Source of the DNA: an uncultured Clostridia bacterium
Lineage (GTDB): Bacteria > Bacillota > Clostridia > RUG12999
Assembly: GCA_938005345.1 (NCBI GenBank)
Contig: CALLNG010000021.1
Location: 1-5,738, forward strand
DNA length: 5,738 nucleotides
Direction of reading: 5' to 3'
Shown piece after piece: positions 1 to 5,738 of this stretch. Within the stretch, counting starts at the first letter, position 1, and each line of letters opens with the position of its first letter. Under the pieces are notes generated by a model. The model saw only the letters and a list, made by a program, of their open reading frames with translations, was not told where the DNA came from and did not search any database. A program made the translations under genes and the position numbers.

Positions 1-239
1 CAGTTCGCGTTGGTCTTAAACGTATGATCTGTTTTCACAATTTTCAGCGCATGGGTTGGACAAAGGGATACACATCGGTGACAATTTACACATTTTGCGC
101 TATCCGCACGCATTTTGTCCAATTTTTCATCATACCAATGTGCTTCATTGGCGCACTGTCTTTCACAGACTCTACACCCAATACATTTTTCAAAATCTCT
201 CACAATCTCGTAATCAGGAAATAAATAGTTTACAGGCAT
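1..239 (-). CDS. Glutamate synthase FMN-type subunit with N-terminal 2[4Fe-4S] ferredoxin domain (GltB2-like), 3' end beyond window
   Basis: Only the first 79 codons lie in the window; the frame is open to the left edge. The translation begins MPVNYLFPDYEIVRDFEKC. It contains two ferredoxin cysteine clusters: CIGCRVCERQC at residues 19-29 and CVNCHRCVSLCP at 50-61, each CxxCxxCxxxC, enough to bind two [4Fe-4S] clusters. In clostridial and archaeal split glutamate synthases such a ferredoxin module precedes the FMN-binding synthase domain (COG0069 type), which makes glutamate from 2-oxoglutarate and ammonia. That the missing part is this domain is inferred from the neighbouring glutaminase gene. 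The ATG overlaps the end of the upstream gene by 10 bases and is preceded by a purine-rich GAAAGGGGG ribosome binding site, indicating translational coupling in one operon. A stand-alone ferredoxin or another ferredoxin-fused oxidoreductase cannot be excluded from 79 residues. Confidence 0.8.
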   Translation of the reverse strand, partial: MPVNYLFPDYEIVRDFEKCIGCRVCERQCANEAHWYDEKLDKMRADSAKCVNCHRCVSLCPTHALKIVKTDHTFKTNAN

Positions 240-1333
240 TTTTTCGCCCCCCTTTCACTCAACTGAAAAATCACCGCTTCTCCGCCCTTGGGTGACCAGA
301 TCGTATCAAGCTCCGGTTCCACCACACGAATTGCACATTCCTCACTCGCAATATACACCATATCGTCCTTTTCTCCCACAACCATTGACCGCAGTTTTAA
401 GCGGTCGTTCAGCGCTAAAATACCGCCTTCAAATCCTAATAGAATGGAAAACGGCCCTGTAATGAGCAGACTGGCAAACGCATTGCGCAGATAAGTCAAC
501 CGTTCCCGTTCTTCTTTAGGCTTCCGCTCAATCGTAGACCAAAACGGCGCCGCAATAACATTTGCCATCTCCTCTAATGTCAGCCCCTTTTTGCGTACAA
601 GAAAATCGATCATATAGGTAATAACTTCGGTATCTGTCAGCAAGTTACACTTATACCCAAACATCTCAATGTAACGGCGGTTTGCATCATAGGAAGAAAT
701 TTCCCCATTGTGCACAACAGAATAGTCCAACATGGCAAATGGATGGGCGCCCCCCCACCAGCCGGGCGTATTGGTTGGATACCGGCCATGCGCTGTCCAG
801 CAATATCCTTCATATTCTTCTAAACGATAAAACTCTCCCACATCTTCTGGAAATCCTACCGCTTTAAATACACCCATATTTTTCCCACACGAAAACACAT
901 AGGCTCCGTCAATCACCGTATTAATTTTAATTACACTCTTGACAGTAAACTCTTTTTCATCCAGCTGGCTGTCCGCTAATTTCGTTGGCAGCGGTGATAC
1001 GAAATAGCGCCAAATAAGCGGTTCATCCGTGATTTTAGGTGTTTTTTTCACTGGTATTTTGGATAAGTTTACCACGTCAAAATGACGGTCTAAAAATTGT
1101 TCACAACGTTCCCGCGCAGAATTATTATCGTAGAAAATATGAAAGGCATACAAATCCTTATATTGTGGATAAATACCATAGCCTGCAAATCCGCCGCCCA
1201 AACCGTTGGAACGGTCATGCATGGTGGCGATGGAACGCACAATAGATTCGCCGCTTAGTTTTTTGCCGTCCCGTGAAAAAATACCGGATATTGCACAGCC
1301 GGAAGGAATTCTAACTTGACCCTCTTTTAACAT
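230..1333 (-). CDS. Class II glutamine amidotransferase, glutaminase subunit of split glutamate synthase (GltB1-like)
   Basis: Protein of 367 residues starting MLKEGQVRIPSGCAISGIF. It is an Ntn-hydrolase-fold glutaminase that releases ammonia from glutamine for the glutamate synthase reaction. Visible class II amidotransferase motifs are the nucleophile Cys13 in SGCAISGI (exposed by removal of a 12-residue propeptide, as in the family), HGRYPTNT at 182-189 (substrate-binding Arg), VVHNGEISSY at 206-215 (oxyanion Asn-Gly), DTEV at 234-237, LNDRLKLRS at 308-316 and SEECAI at 330-335. The domain stands alone rather than being fused to the synthase as in the large bacterial GltB. The start was chosen because GGAGG lies 8 bases before this ATG; a longer in-frame version starting at 1411 has no ribosome binding site and its extra codons run through the leader terminator. 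The gene is first in the operon and overlaps the ferredoxin-type subunit by 10 bases. Family assignment is firm; the glutamate synthase role rests on the neighbours. Confidence 0.9.
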   Translation of the reverse strand: MLKEGQVRIPSGCAISGIFSRDGKKLSGESIVRSIATMHDRSNGLGGGFAGYGIYPQYKDLYAFHIFYDNNSARERCEQFLDRHFDVVNLSKIPVKKTPKITDEPLIWRYFVSPLPTKLADSQLDEKEFTVKSVIKINTVIDGAYVFSCGKNMGVFKAVGFPEDVGEFYRLEEYEGYCWTAHGRYPTNTPGWWGGAHPFAMLDYSVVHNGEISSYDANRRYIEMFGYKCNLLTDTEVITYMIDFLVRKKGLTLEEMANVIAAPFWSTIERKPKEERERLTYLRNAFASLLITGPFSILLGFEGGILALNDRLKLRSMVVGEKDDMVYIASEECAIRVVEPELDTIWSPKGGEAVIFQLSERGAKKCL

Positions 1334-1364
1334 TTGCTGTTCCTCCTTTTCCATTTCTGCACAC

Positions 1365-1407
1365 AAAAAAACGTCCACCAAAAAGAAGATCTTCTTTTTG
1401 ATGAACG
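1365..1407 (-). terminator. Leader (attenuator) terminator upstream of the glutaminase gene
   Basis: On the minus strand, bases 1407 to 1372 form a near-perfect 16-bp stem (two G-U pairs) closed by a GATC loop. The core, 1379-1400, is an exact 22-bp palindrome. Outer arms are CGTTCAT and GTGGACG, followed at once by seven T at 1371-1365. This is a textbook intrinsic terminator lying between the promoter and the start codon, so it should stop transcription unless relieved. Its 5' arm shares six bases (1402-1407) with the competing hexaloop hairpin. Confidence 0.85.
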
Positions 1408-1417
1408 CCATTGTTCA
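1402..1417 (-). promoter_or_regulatory. Candidate antiterminator hairpin with ANTAR-like hexaloop (glutaminase leader)
   Basis: Minus-strand TGAAC, loop AATGGC, GTTCA: five perfect base pairs and a six-base loop with A at position 1 and G at position 4, the two loop bases conserved in RNAs bound by ANTAR proteins. The last loop base and the whole 3' arm are reused as the 5' arm of the terminator, so the two structures exclude each other. It begins about 10 bases after the predicted transcription start. No second hairpin of this kind fits between start site and this one, unlike the known tandem ANTAR targets. Binding by an ANTAR protein is inferred. Confidence 0.65.
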
Positions 1418-1433
1418 AAATTTATTTTCTATT

Positions 1434-1462
1434 ATTATACCCGTTTTAAATCTATTTGTCAA
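1434..1462 (-). promoter_or_regulatory. Sigma-A promoter of the glutamate synthase operon
   Basis: On the minus strand TTGACA (1462-1457) and TATAAT (1439-1434) are both exact consensus hexamers separated by 17 bases. Predicted transcription start is near 1427, giving a leader of roughly 94 bases before the ATG at 1333. Such a strong promoter with a terminator directly behind it suggests that control is exerted after initiation. Confidence 0.88.
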
Positions 1463-1466
1463 TACC

Positions 1467-1486
1467 TTTTGAAAATATTTTGAAAA
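1467..1486 (-). promoter_or_regulatory. Two helically phased TTTTCAAAA boxes upstream of the glutamate synthase promoter
   Basis: The 9-mer TTTTCAAAA occurs at 1486-1478 and 1475-1467 on the minus strand, 11 bp apart (about one helical turn), ending four bases before the -35 hexamer. The T-run/A-run pattern fits a UP element contacted by the RNA polymerase alpha subunits; it could also be an operator for an unknown regulator. A TTTTCAAAA box also precedes the divergent glnN promoter. Confidence 0.45.
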
Positions 1487-1568
1487 CAAATTTCATTTTT
1501 CTTTTTTTTATTTCTCTTTCTTATTTATTTCTATTTTTTTTGCAAGATAAAAAAATAAATATTTCATT

Positions 1569-1580
1569 TTTTCAAAAAAA
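1569..1580 (+). promoter_or_regulatory. TTTTCAAAA box / UP-like element upstream of the glnN promoter
   Basis: TTTTCAAAA, extended to a longer A-run, lies a few bases before the glnN -35 hexamer, in the same orientation relative to the promoter as the boxes of the divergent operon. The whole stretch 1487-1580 is very rich in A and T and holds no gene. A UP element is the simplest reading. Confidence 0.4.
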
Positions 1581-1584
1581 GTGC

Positions 1585-1613
1585 TTGACAAAATTTTCAC
1601 TTTGATGTATACT
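1585..1613 (+). promoter_or_regulatory. Sigma-A promoter of glnN
   Basis: TTGACA (1585-1590) and TATACT (1608-1613) are separated by exactly 17 bases; only one base departs from consensus. Predicted start of transcription is near 1620, giving a leader of about 96 bases before the glnN ATG. Confidence 0.88.
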
Positions 1614-1623
1614 GTATTCGTAA

Positions 1624-1639
1624 ACAGCAAAGGCGCTGT
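1624..1639 (+). promoter_or_regulatory. Candidate antiterminator hairpin with ANTAR-like hexaloop (glnN leader)
   Basis: ACAGC, loop AAAGGC, GCTGT: five perfect pairs and a six-base loop with A1 and G4. Loop and closing pair (C-AAAGGC-G) differ at one base from those of the divergent glutamate synthase leader. The GGC of the loop and the complete 3' arm (1632-1639) form the 5' arm of the leader terminator, so the structures are mutually exclusive. It begins only about 5 bases from the predicted start site, leaving no room for a first hairpin of the tandem ANTAR type. The regulator is not in the window. Confidence 0.65.
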
Positions 1640-1666
1640 GGGTTGCTCACCCGCAGCGCCTTTTTT
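1632..1666 (+). terminator. Leader (attenuator) terminator upstream of glnN
   Basis: A 12-bp GC-rich stem (GGCGCTGTGGGT with ACCCGCAGCGCC, one G-U pair) with a five-base TGCTC loop, followed by six T at 1661-1666. It lies between the glnN promoter and its ribosome binding site, only about 12 bases into the transcript, so it can only be an attenuator for glnN. It overlaps the hexaloop hairpin by eight bases. Confidence 0.9.
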
Positions 1667-1715
1667 GCTTGCTTTGAAACCGGTTCAAAAATACTTTTAA
1701 TTAGGAGATGATCAT

Positions 1716-3809
1716 ATGAGCACAGTTTCTGAAGTATTTGGCAGTATGGTTTTCAATGACGCCGTCATGCAGGAAAAACTTCCAAAAGATACCTATAAAG
1801 CGCTTAAGAAAACCATTGAAGACGGGAAAAGCCTGCAAATTGGAATCGCCACTGTAGTGGCAAATGCGATGAAGGATTGGGCTGTGGAAAAAGGCGCTAC
1901 ACATTTTACCCATTGGTTTCAGCCCATGACAGGCATTACAGCTGAAAAACATGACAGTTTCATCGCTCCCACAGGGGACGGACGGGCGATTATGGAATTC
2001 TCCGGCAAAGAACTGGTGAAAGGCGAACCCGATGCGTCCAGTTTCCCTTCCGGTGGTCTGCGTGCCACCTTTGAAGCAAGAGGATACACTGCCTGGGATC
2101 CATCATCTTATGCATTTATCAAAGATGATACCCTCTGCATTCCAACGGTATTTTGTTCCTATAGCGGTGAAGTGCTTGATAAAAAAACACCGCTATTGCG
2201 TTCTATGGAAGAACTGAACCGGCAAGCGTTGCGAATTCTGAAACTGTTTGGCAGCGATGCGACCCGTGTTGTAACCACGGTAGGACCGGAACAGGAATAT
2301 TTTCTAGTAGACAAGGAAATGTATCAACAACGCCGTGACTTAATTTTTACTGGCCGCACCTTATTCGGCGCTAAGCCGCCGAAAGGCCAGGAACTGGAGG
2401 ACCATTACTTTGGCGCTATTAAACCCCGTATTGCGGAATTTATGAAAGATTTAGACCAAGAATTATGGAAAATCGGTATTCTAGCTAAGACTGAACACAA
2501 TGAAGTAGCACCGGCACAACATGAACTTGCTCCCATTTTTTCTACAACTAACATCGCTGCAGACCACAACCAGCTGACCATGGAGCTGATGAAAAAAGTA
2601 GCTGACCGGCACGGTTTTGTCTGCTTACTGCATGAGAAACCATTTGCAGGTGTCAATGGCAGCGGCAAACACAATAACTGGTCTATTTCCACTAACACAG
2701 GCGTCAATCTTCTAGAACCGGGCTCCTCTCCCCATGAGAATGCACAGTTTCTGCTGTTCTTATGCTCGGTTATCAAAGCGGTAGATGATTATCAAGATTT
2801 ACTCCGTCTTTCTGTTGCTACAGCAGGAAATGACCACCGTTTAGGAGCAAACGAAGCTCCGCCTGCCATTATTTCTATGTTTTTAGGAGACGAATTAACA
2901 GAAATTTTGGAATCCATTGAGCATGATGGTGCCTATGACGGCAAAGAAAAGAGTACTATGGAAATTGGCGTTCATATTCTGCCTAAGTTTCCAAAAGATA
3001 CAACAGACCGCAACCGTACCTCTCCGTTCGCCTTCACCGGCAACAAATTTGAGTTCCGTATGCTGGGATCGGCTATCTCTATTTCTGGGCCAAACATCGT
3101 CTTAAATACGATTGTAGCGGAATCACTATCACAATATGCCGATGAACTGGAAGCAGCTGAAGATTTTCAAGAAGCGCTGAACAAACTCATCAAACGGACC
3201 ATCAAAAAGCATAAACGTATCATTTTTAATGGTAATAACTATTCTGATGAATGGGTCGCTGAAGCAAAACGGCGTGGGTTATATAATCTAAAATCGACTC
3301 CAGAAGCACTTCCCTATTTTAAGAGCGAGAAGAACCTCAAACTATTTACCAAACATAATATCTTCACAGAGGCGGAAATCGTTTCACGGTGCGAAATTAT
3401 GCTGGATAGCTACTGTAAGGTGTTACATATCGAAGCGTTAACAATGCTAGATATGGTTCATAAAGATATTCTTCCCGCAGTCATACAATATGTAGAGAAA
3501 CTTAGTTCCACCGCCCTAACCAAAAAATCAGCTTTTGCGGATGTAAACTGCGAAGTTGAGCAGACGCTTGTCACCTTGCTCTCCGACCTCACTTCGTGTT
3601 TATACCGCAAAACGAACAAGTTAGAACAAGCATTAGTAGCAGCAAAAGAGTATGACGAAGATGCAGAAAAATGCGCCCTCTATTATCACGATACCGTTTT
3701 CGCTGCCATGCAGGAAGTACGCGCAATAGTAGATGAATTAGAGGTCAATACCGCAAAATCGTACTGGCCGATGCCTTCTTACAGCGACTTACTATTTAGT
3801 ATTCTCTAA
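1716..3809 (+). CDS. glnN: Glutamine synthetase type III
   Basis: Protein of 697 residues, the usual length of the GSIII family (about 700, versus about 450 for GlnA). It makes glutamine from glutamate, ammonia and ATP in the cytoplasm as a large homo-oligomer. Motifs visible: THWFQPMTG at 65-73 and the PSGGLRATFEARGYTAWD stretch at 111-128 (GSIII N-terminal region), GPEQEYF at 190-196 (metal-binding glutamates), NEVAPAQHE at 262-270, VNGSGKHNNWS at 313-323 (ATP/glutamate site), and RNRTSPFAFTGNKFEFR at 432-448 (phosphate and metal ligands). Residues from about 470 form the helical C-terminal extension typical of type III. AGGAG ends 8 bases before the ATG. The gene is monocistronic, flanked by a leader terminator and a 3' terminator, and diverges from glutamate synthase, its partner in the GS-GOGAT cycle. 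The leader points to control by transcription antitermination. No active-site motif is missing. Confidence 0.97.
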   Translation: MSTVSEVFGSMVFNDAVMQEKLPKDTYKALKKTIEDGKSLQIGIATVVANAMKDWAVEKGATHFTHWFQPMTGITAEKHDSFIAPTGDGRAIMEFSGKELVKGEPDASSFPSGGLRATFEARGYTAWDPSSYAFIKDDTLCIPTVFCSYSGEVLDKKTPLLRSMEELNRQALRILKLFGSDATRVVTTVGPEQEYFLVDKEMYQQRRDLIFTGRTLFGAKPPKGQELEDHYFGAIKPRIAEFMKDLDQELWKIGILAKTEHNEVAPAQHELAPIFSTTNIAADHNQLTMELMKKVADRHGFVCLLHEKPFAGVNGSGKHNNWSISTNTGVNLLEPGSSPHENAQFLLFLCSVIKAVDDYQDLLRLSVATAGNDHRLGANEAPPAIISMFLGDELTEILESIEHDGAYDGKEKSTMEIGVHILPKFPKDTTDRNRTSPFAFTGNKFEFRMLGSAISISGPNIVLNTIVAESLSQYADELEAAEDFQEALNKLIKRTIKKHKRIIFNGNNYSDEWVAEAKRRGLYNLKSTPEALPYFKSEKNLKLFTKHNIFTEAEIVSRCEIMLDSYCKVLHIEALTMLDMVHKDILPAVIQYVEKLSSTALTKKSAFADVNCEVEQTLVTLLSDLTSCLYRKTNKLEQALVAAKEYDEDAEKCALYYHDTVFAAMQEVRAIVDELEVNTAKSYWPMPSYSDLLFSIL

Positions 3810-3838
3810 TTGTTTTTCTCTAACTTATTATCATGCCA

Positions 3839-3898
3839 GTGTGCAGTTACAGGCAATGAATTGTCTCCTCTCTGTTGCCTGAACTGCACACCTTTTTT
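3839..3898 (+). terminator. Rho-independent terminator of glnN
   Basis: Begins about 30 bases after the glnN stop. GTGTGCAGTT pairs with AACTGCACAC (10 bp), then one bulged A, then CAGGCAA with TTGCCTG (7 bp), around an 18-base loop; six T follow at 3893-3898. The remaining stretch 3899-3989 shows no gene or clear structure. Confidence 0.9.
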
Positions 3899-3985
3899 GT
3901 GATAGATATAGTACTTCTGTCGTTAAGTTTTGGGTAATTCTGCTTTTTAGAAACTAAGACTTACATAGTAAAAGGATTGTTCTTT

Positions 3986-4031
3986 AAGCAAAATGCCGTC
4001 TGGAAGTATATGTACTTCCCAAACGGCATTT
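3986..4031 (-). terminator. Rho-independent terminator of the pst-phoU operon
   Basis: Starting about 34 bases after the phoU stop on the minus strand, AAATGCCGT pairs with ACGGCATTT, and GGAAGTA with TACTTCC, separated by a small internal mismatch/bulge, with a CATA loop. The T-run after the stem is short (TTTTGC), so its efficiency is uncertain, but the long stem and its position at the operon end support a terminator. It faces the glnN terminator. Confidence 0.75.
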
Positions 4032-4064
4032 CACCTCTATGTTATTTATGAGAGAGGGGCCATC

Positions 4065-4715
4065 TTATCCTTTGAGTTCTCCATCTACAATAAAATACAC
4101 CCATTCCGCGATGTTAGTGGCATGATCCGCCATTCGTTCCACATACTTGATAATCATCAGATAATCCACGCCGGCTTCAATGAAGTCTGGATTTGATTTC
4201 ATCATTTCACAAATGGAAGACCGAAGCCGTATAAATGCATCATCTACTGTATTATCTTGTTCGATTACCTGTCCTGCTTTTTTCGTATCAAACGCGACAA
4301 AACTAGCAATGACATCTGATACCATTTGCCGCATAGCATAAAACATATCCCGTACGCCTTCCGGCAGTTCAAACCGCTTTTCTGATGGTAGCCGCAAAAT
4401 ATATTCTGCAATATCGCTGCAATGATCTGCAATCCTTTCTAAATCACTAATAAGACGCATAATTGCGGTAATTTTCCGCAAGTCTCCCGCTACGGGCGAT
4501 TGGCGCGCCACTAGTAAAAAACATTCCTTTTCAATTTCCTGTTCTAATAAATCAAATTTATCGTCATCGGCAATGATTTCTTTTGCTAGCTTCTCGTCAT
4601 GATTAACCAGAGAGCGTAGCACTTTTTCAATGGTCTTTTCCACTTTTTCTTCCATTCTAACCACATCTTCATTCAGCCGCTTTAATTCCTGTGCATATAC
4701 AATTCTTGCTGTCAT
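4065..4715 (-). CDS. phoU: Phosphate transport system regulatory protein PhoU
   Basis: Protein of 216 residues from the chosen start MTARIVYAQELKRLNEDV, a normal PhoU length. PhoU is a cytoplasmic all-helical protein of two three-helix bundles that links the Pst transporter to the PhoR/PhoB-type sensor and limits phosphate uptake. The two repeats are visible through their metal-binding signatures, LERIADHCSDIAE at 92-104 and VERMADHATNIAE at 192-204, exactly 100 residues apart. It lies 32 bases after pstB, last in the operon, and is followed by a terminator. Start choice: AGGAGG directly abuts an ATG at 4727 (spacing zero, which cannot work well), while the ATG at 4715 lies 12 bases after it and gives the typical PhoU N-terminus. 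A start at 4727 would add only MRNN. Confidence 0.95.
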   Translation of the reverse strand: MTARIVYAQELKRLNEDVVRMEEKVEKTIEKVLRSLVNHDEKLAKEIIADDDKFDLLEQEIEKECFLLVARQSPVAGDLRKITAIMRLISDLERIADHCSDIAEYILRLPSEKRFELPEGVRDMFYAMRQMVSDVIASFVAFDTKKAGQVIEQDNTVDDAFIRLRSSICEMMKSNPDFIEAGVDYLMIIKYVERMADHATNIAEWVYFIVDGELKG

Positions 4716-4747
4716 ATTGTTTCTCATCCTCCTATCATTCTATTGTA

Positions 4748-5500
4748 TTATCCAAACCGTCCAGAAATGTATTCTTCCGTTTCTTTCTCGGCAGGTTTGC
4801 TGAATATCTGTTCTGTAGAACCAAATTCCACTACACGCCCATGCAGAAAGAATGCCGTTTTATCAGAAATCCGGCTCGCCTGCTGCATATTATGTGTTAC
4901 AATAATGATGGTATACTTTTCTTTCAGTTCCACGGCCAAATCTTCAATTTTGGATGTTGAAATAGGATCTAACGCCGAAGTTGGTTCATCCATCAAAATA
5001 ACTTCCGGCTCATTTGCCAGGCTGCGGGCAATGCAGATACGCTGCTGCTGTCCGCCGGATAGAGATAAAGCACTTTTTTTCAGCCTATCTTTTACTTCAT
5101 CCCAGATAGCGGCCTGACGAAGACTTTTTTCAACAATATCATCCAAAACACTTTTTTTGCGAATCCCCTGCACCTTCGGCCCATAGGCAACATTTTCATA
5201 AATGCTCATGGGAAACGGATTGGGTTGCTGGAATACCATTCCCACCCGCTGGCGTAGCGCAATCGCGTCAATATCACGATAGATATCCACTCCATCCATG
5301 TGGATGCTACCTTCGATTTTTACGCCTTCAATTAAATCATTCATGCGGTTGATCGTTTTCAAAAAAGTAGATTTCCCGCAGCCAGATGGGCCAATAAACG
5401 CGGTGATTTCATTTTTTTGAATTTGCATGTTGATTTGATCCAACGCTTTAAACGTGCCATAATATAAACTAAGCTGTTTGATATCAAAAACAGTTATCAT
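4748..5500 (-). CDS. pstB: Phosphate ABC transporter ATP-binding protein PstB
   Basis: Protein of 250 residues, the standard PstB length. It is the cytoplasmic ATPase that drives high-affinity phosphate import through the PstC-PstA channel. All ABC motifs are present: Walker A GPSGCGKST at 37-45, Q-loop in VFQQPNPFP at 89-97 (the QQPNPFP form is characteristic of PstB), signature LSGGQQQR at 147-154, Walker B VILMDEP at 167-173, D-loop SALD at 175-178 and the switch histidine in VTHNM at His203. A GGGGAGG ribosome binding site stands 10 bases before the ATG. It follows pstA by 19 bases and precedes phoU by 32, the standard pstSCAB-phoU gene order. No sign of damage. Confidence 0.98.
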   Translation of the reverse strand: MITVFDIKQLSLYYGTFKALDQINMQIQKNEITAFIGPSGCGKSTFLKTINRMNDLIEGVKIEGSIHMDGVDIYRDIDAIALRQRVGMVFQQPNPFPMSIYENVAYGPKVQGIRKKSVLDDIVEKSLRQAAIWDEVKDRLKKSALSLSGGQQQRICIARSLANEPEVILMDEPTSALDPISTSKIEDLAVELKEKYTIIIVTHNMQQASRISDKTAFFLHGRVVEFGSTEQIFSKPAEKETEEYISGRFG

Positions 5501-5519
5501 CTGTGTGTTTCCTCCCCTT

Positions 5520-5738
5520 CTATTTTCCGCTGCTGGTCATTTTTCGGTCAAGATATTTTCCGAGCACACGTGCACCAATACTAAAAACAAAAACCATAAT
5601 AATCAGTACAGCCGAGGATAAATTCGCAATCTGTGTTGCATCCGGTGTCAGCGCCTCTGTTCGGGATGCCCAAATATGAAGTGCCAACGTTTCTCCCGGA
5701 CGAAATGGATTGAGAGGACAATTGGGGGACAATAAATT
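5520..5738 (-). CDS. pstA: Phosphate ABC transporter permease PstA, C-terminal end (5' part beyond window)
   Basis: Only the last 72 residues are in the window; the frame is open through the right edge, so the internal Met near 5732 is not the start. The fragment holds a periplasmic loop (NLMSPNCPLNPFRPGETLALHIW) and a final membrane helix around SAVLIIMVFVFSIGARVLGKYL, ending with a short positively charged tail. This matches the C-terminus of PstA, one of the two membrane permeases of the phosphate importer. Identification relies mainly on position directly before pstB, plus the fit of the loop and last helix; PstC is less likely given the standard gene order. Confidence 0.88.
   Translation of the reverse strand, partial: NLLSPNCPLNPFRPGETLALHIWASRTEALTPDATQIANLSSAVLIIMVFVFSIGARVLGKYLDRKMTSSGK

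Noticed and set aside
1440..1580. GlnR/TnrA-type nitrogen operator (TGTNA-N7-TNACA) in the divergent intergenic region.
   Set aside because: No stretch on either strand shows both half-sites with the required spacing; the TGTCA at 1457-1461 is the reversed -35 hexamer.
1674..1689. Inverted repeat TTTGAA-ACCGG-TTCAAA after the glnN leader terminator.
   Set aside because: Only six mostly A-T pairs with a five-base loop and no T-run; could be a minor operator or mRNA hairpin but nothing supports it.
1620..1715. T-box, glutamine riboswitch or encoded leader peptide as explanation of the glnN attenuator.
   Set aside because: The leader is under 100 bases, lacks the long specifier structure and T-box sequence, does not show a recognisable glutamine aptamer, and has no start codon before the terminator.
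2405..2776. 123-codon open frame on the minus strand within glnN.
   Set aside because: It lies wholly opposite conserved glutamine synthetase active-site coding sequence, has no recognisable domain, and is a shadow frame.
3991..4005. ATGCCGTCTGGAA resembles the Neisseria DNA uptake sequence ATGCCGTCTGAA, and it sits in a terminator as neisserial uptake sequences often do.
   Set aside because: It carries one extra G, occurs as one imperfect inverted pair in the window, and every other feature points to Bacillota. Most likely coincidence.
4743..5117. 124-codon open frame on the plus strand opposite pstB.
   Set aside because: Antisense to the conserved ABC motifs of pstB, no recognisable product; shadow frame.

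Overview
The window looks like a chromosomal segment of a low-to-moderate GC Bacillota. A Clostridia or Negativicutes member is my inference, not something the sequence proves. The reasons are AGGAGG-type ribosome binding sites, near-perfect TTGACA/TATAAT promoters, a type III glutamine synthetase, a glutamate synthase split into separate small proteins, and T-tract intrinsic terminators. No mobile element, CRISPR array, tRNA or rRNA was seen. All genes look intact except the two cut by the window edges.

Layout. Positions 1-1333 (minus strand) hold two genes of a split glutamate synthase: the glutaminase (class II amidotransferase) subunit, then the start of the ferredoxin-fused, FMN-type synthase subunit, which runs off the left edge. 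Positions 1334-1715 are a divergent, AT-rich regulatory region with two near-consensus sigma-A promoters. Positions 1716-3809 (plus strand) encode type III glutamine synthetase (glnN). Positions 3810-4064 hold two converging terminators. Positions 4065-5738 (minus strand) are the end of a phosphate operon: pstA (partial), pstB and phoU.

How the genes work together. Glutamine synthetase and glutamate synthase form the GS-GOGAT ammonium assimilation cycle and are transcribed away from each other from one shared control region. The pst-phoU operon is an independent phosphate uptake and signalling unit that converges on glnN.

The most interesting part is the control region. Each of the two divergent transcripts starts with a very short leader. 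Each leader carries a 5-bp hairpin with a six-base loop (AAAGGC for glnN, AATGGC for the glutaminase gene) whose 3' arm is also the 5' arm of a strong intrinsic terminator. The loops share A at position 1 and G at position 4, the signature of RNA bound by ANTAR antitermination proteins (EutV, NasR). Known targets have two such hairpins in tandem; here each leader has room for only one, right next to the predicted transcription start. This suggests coordinated antitermination of GS and GOGAT by a nitrogen-responsive RNA-binding regulator, possibly in a reduced single-hairpin form.
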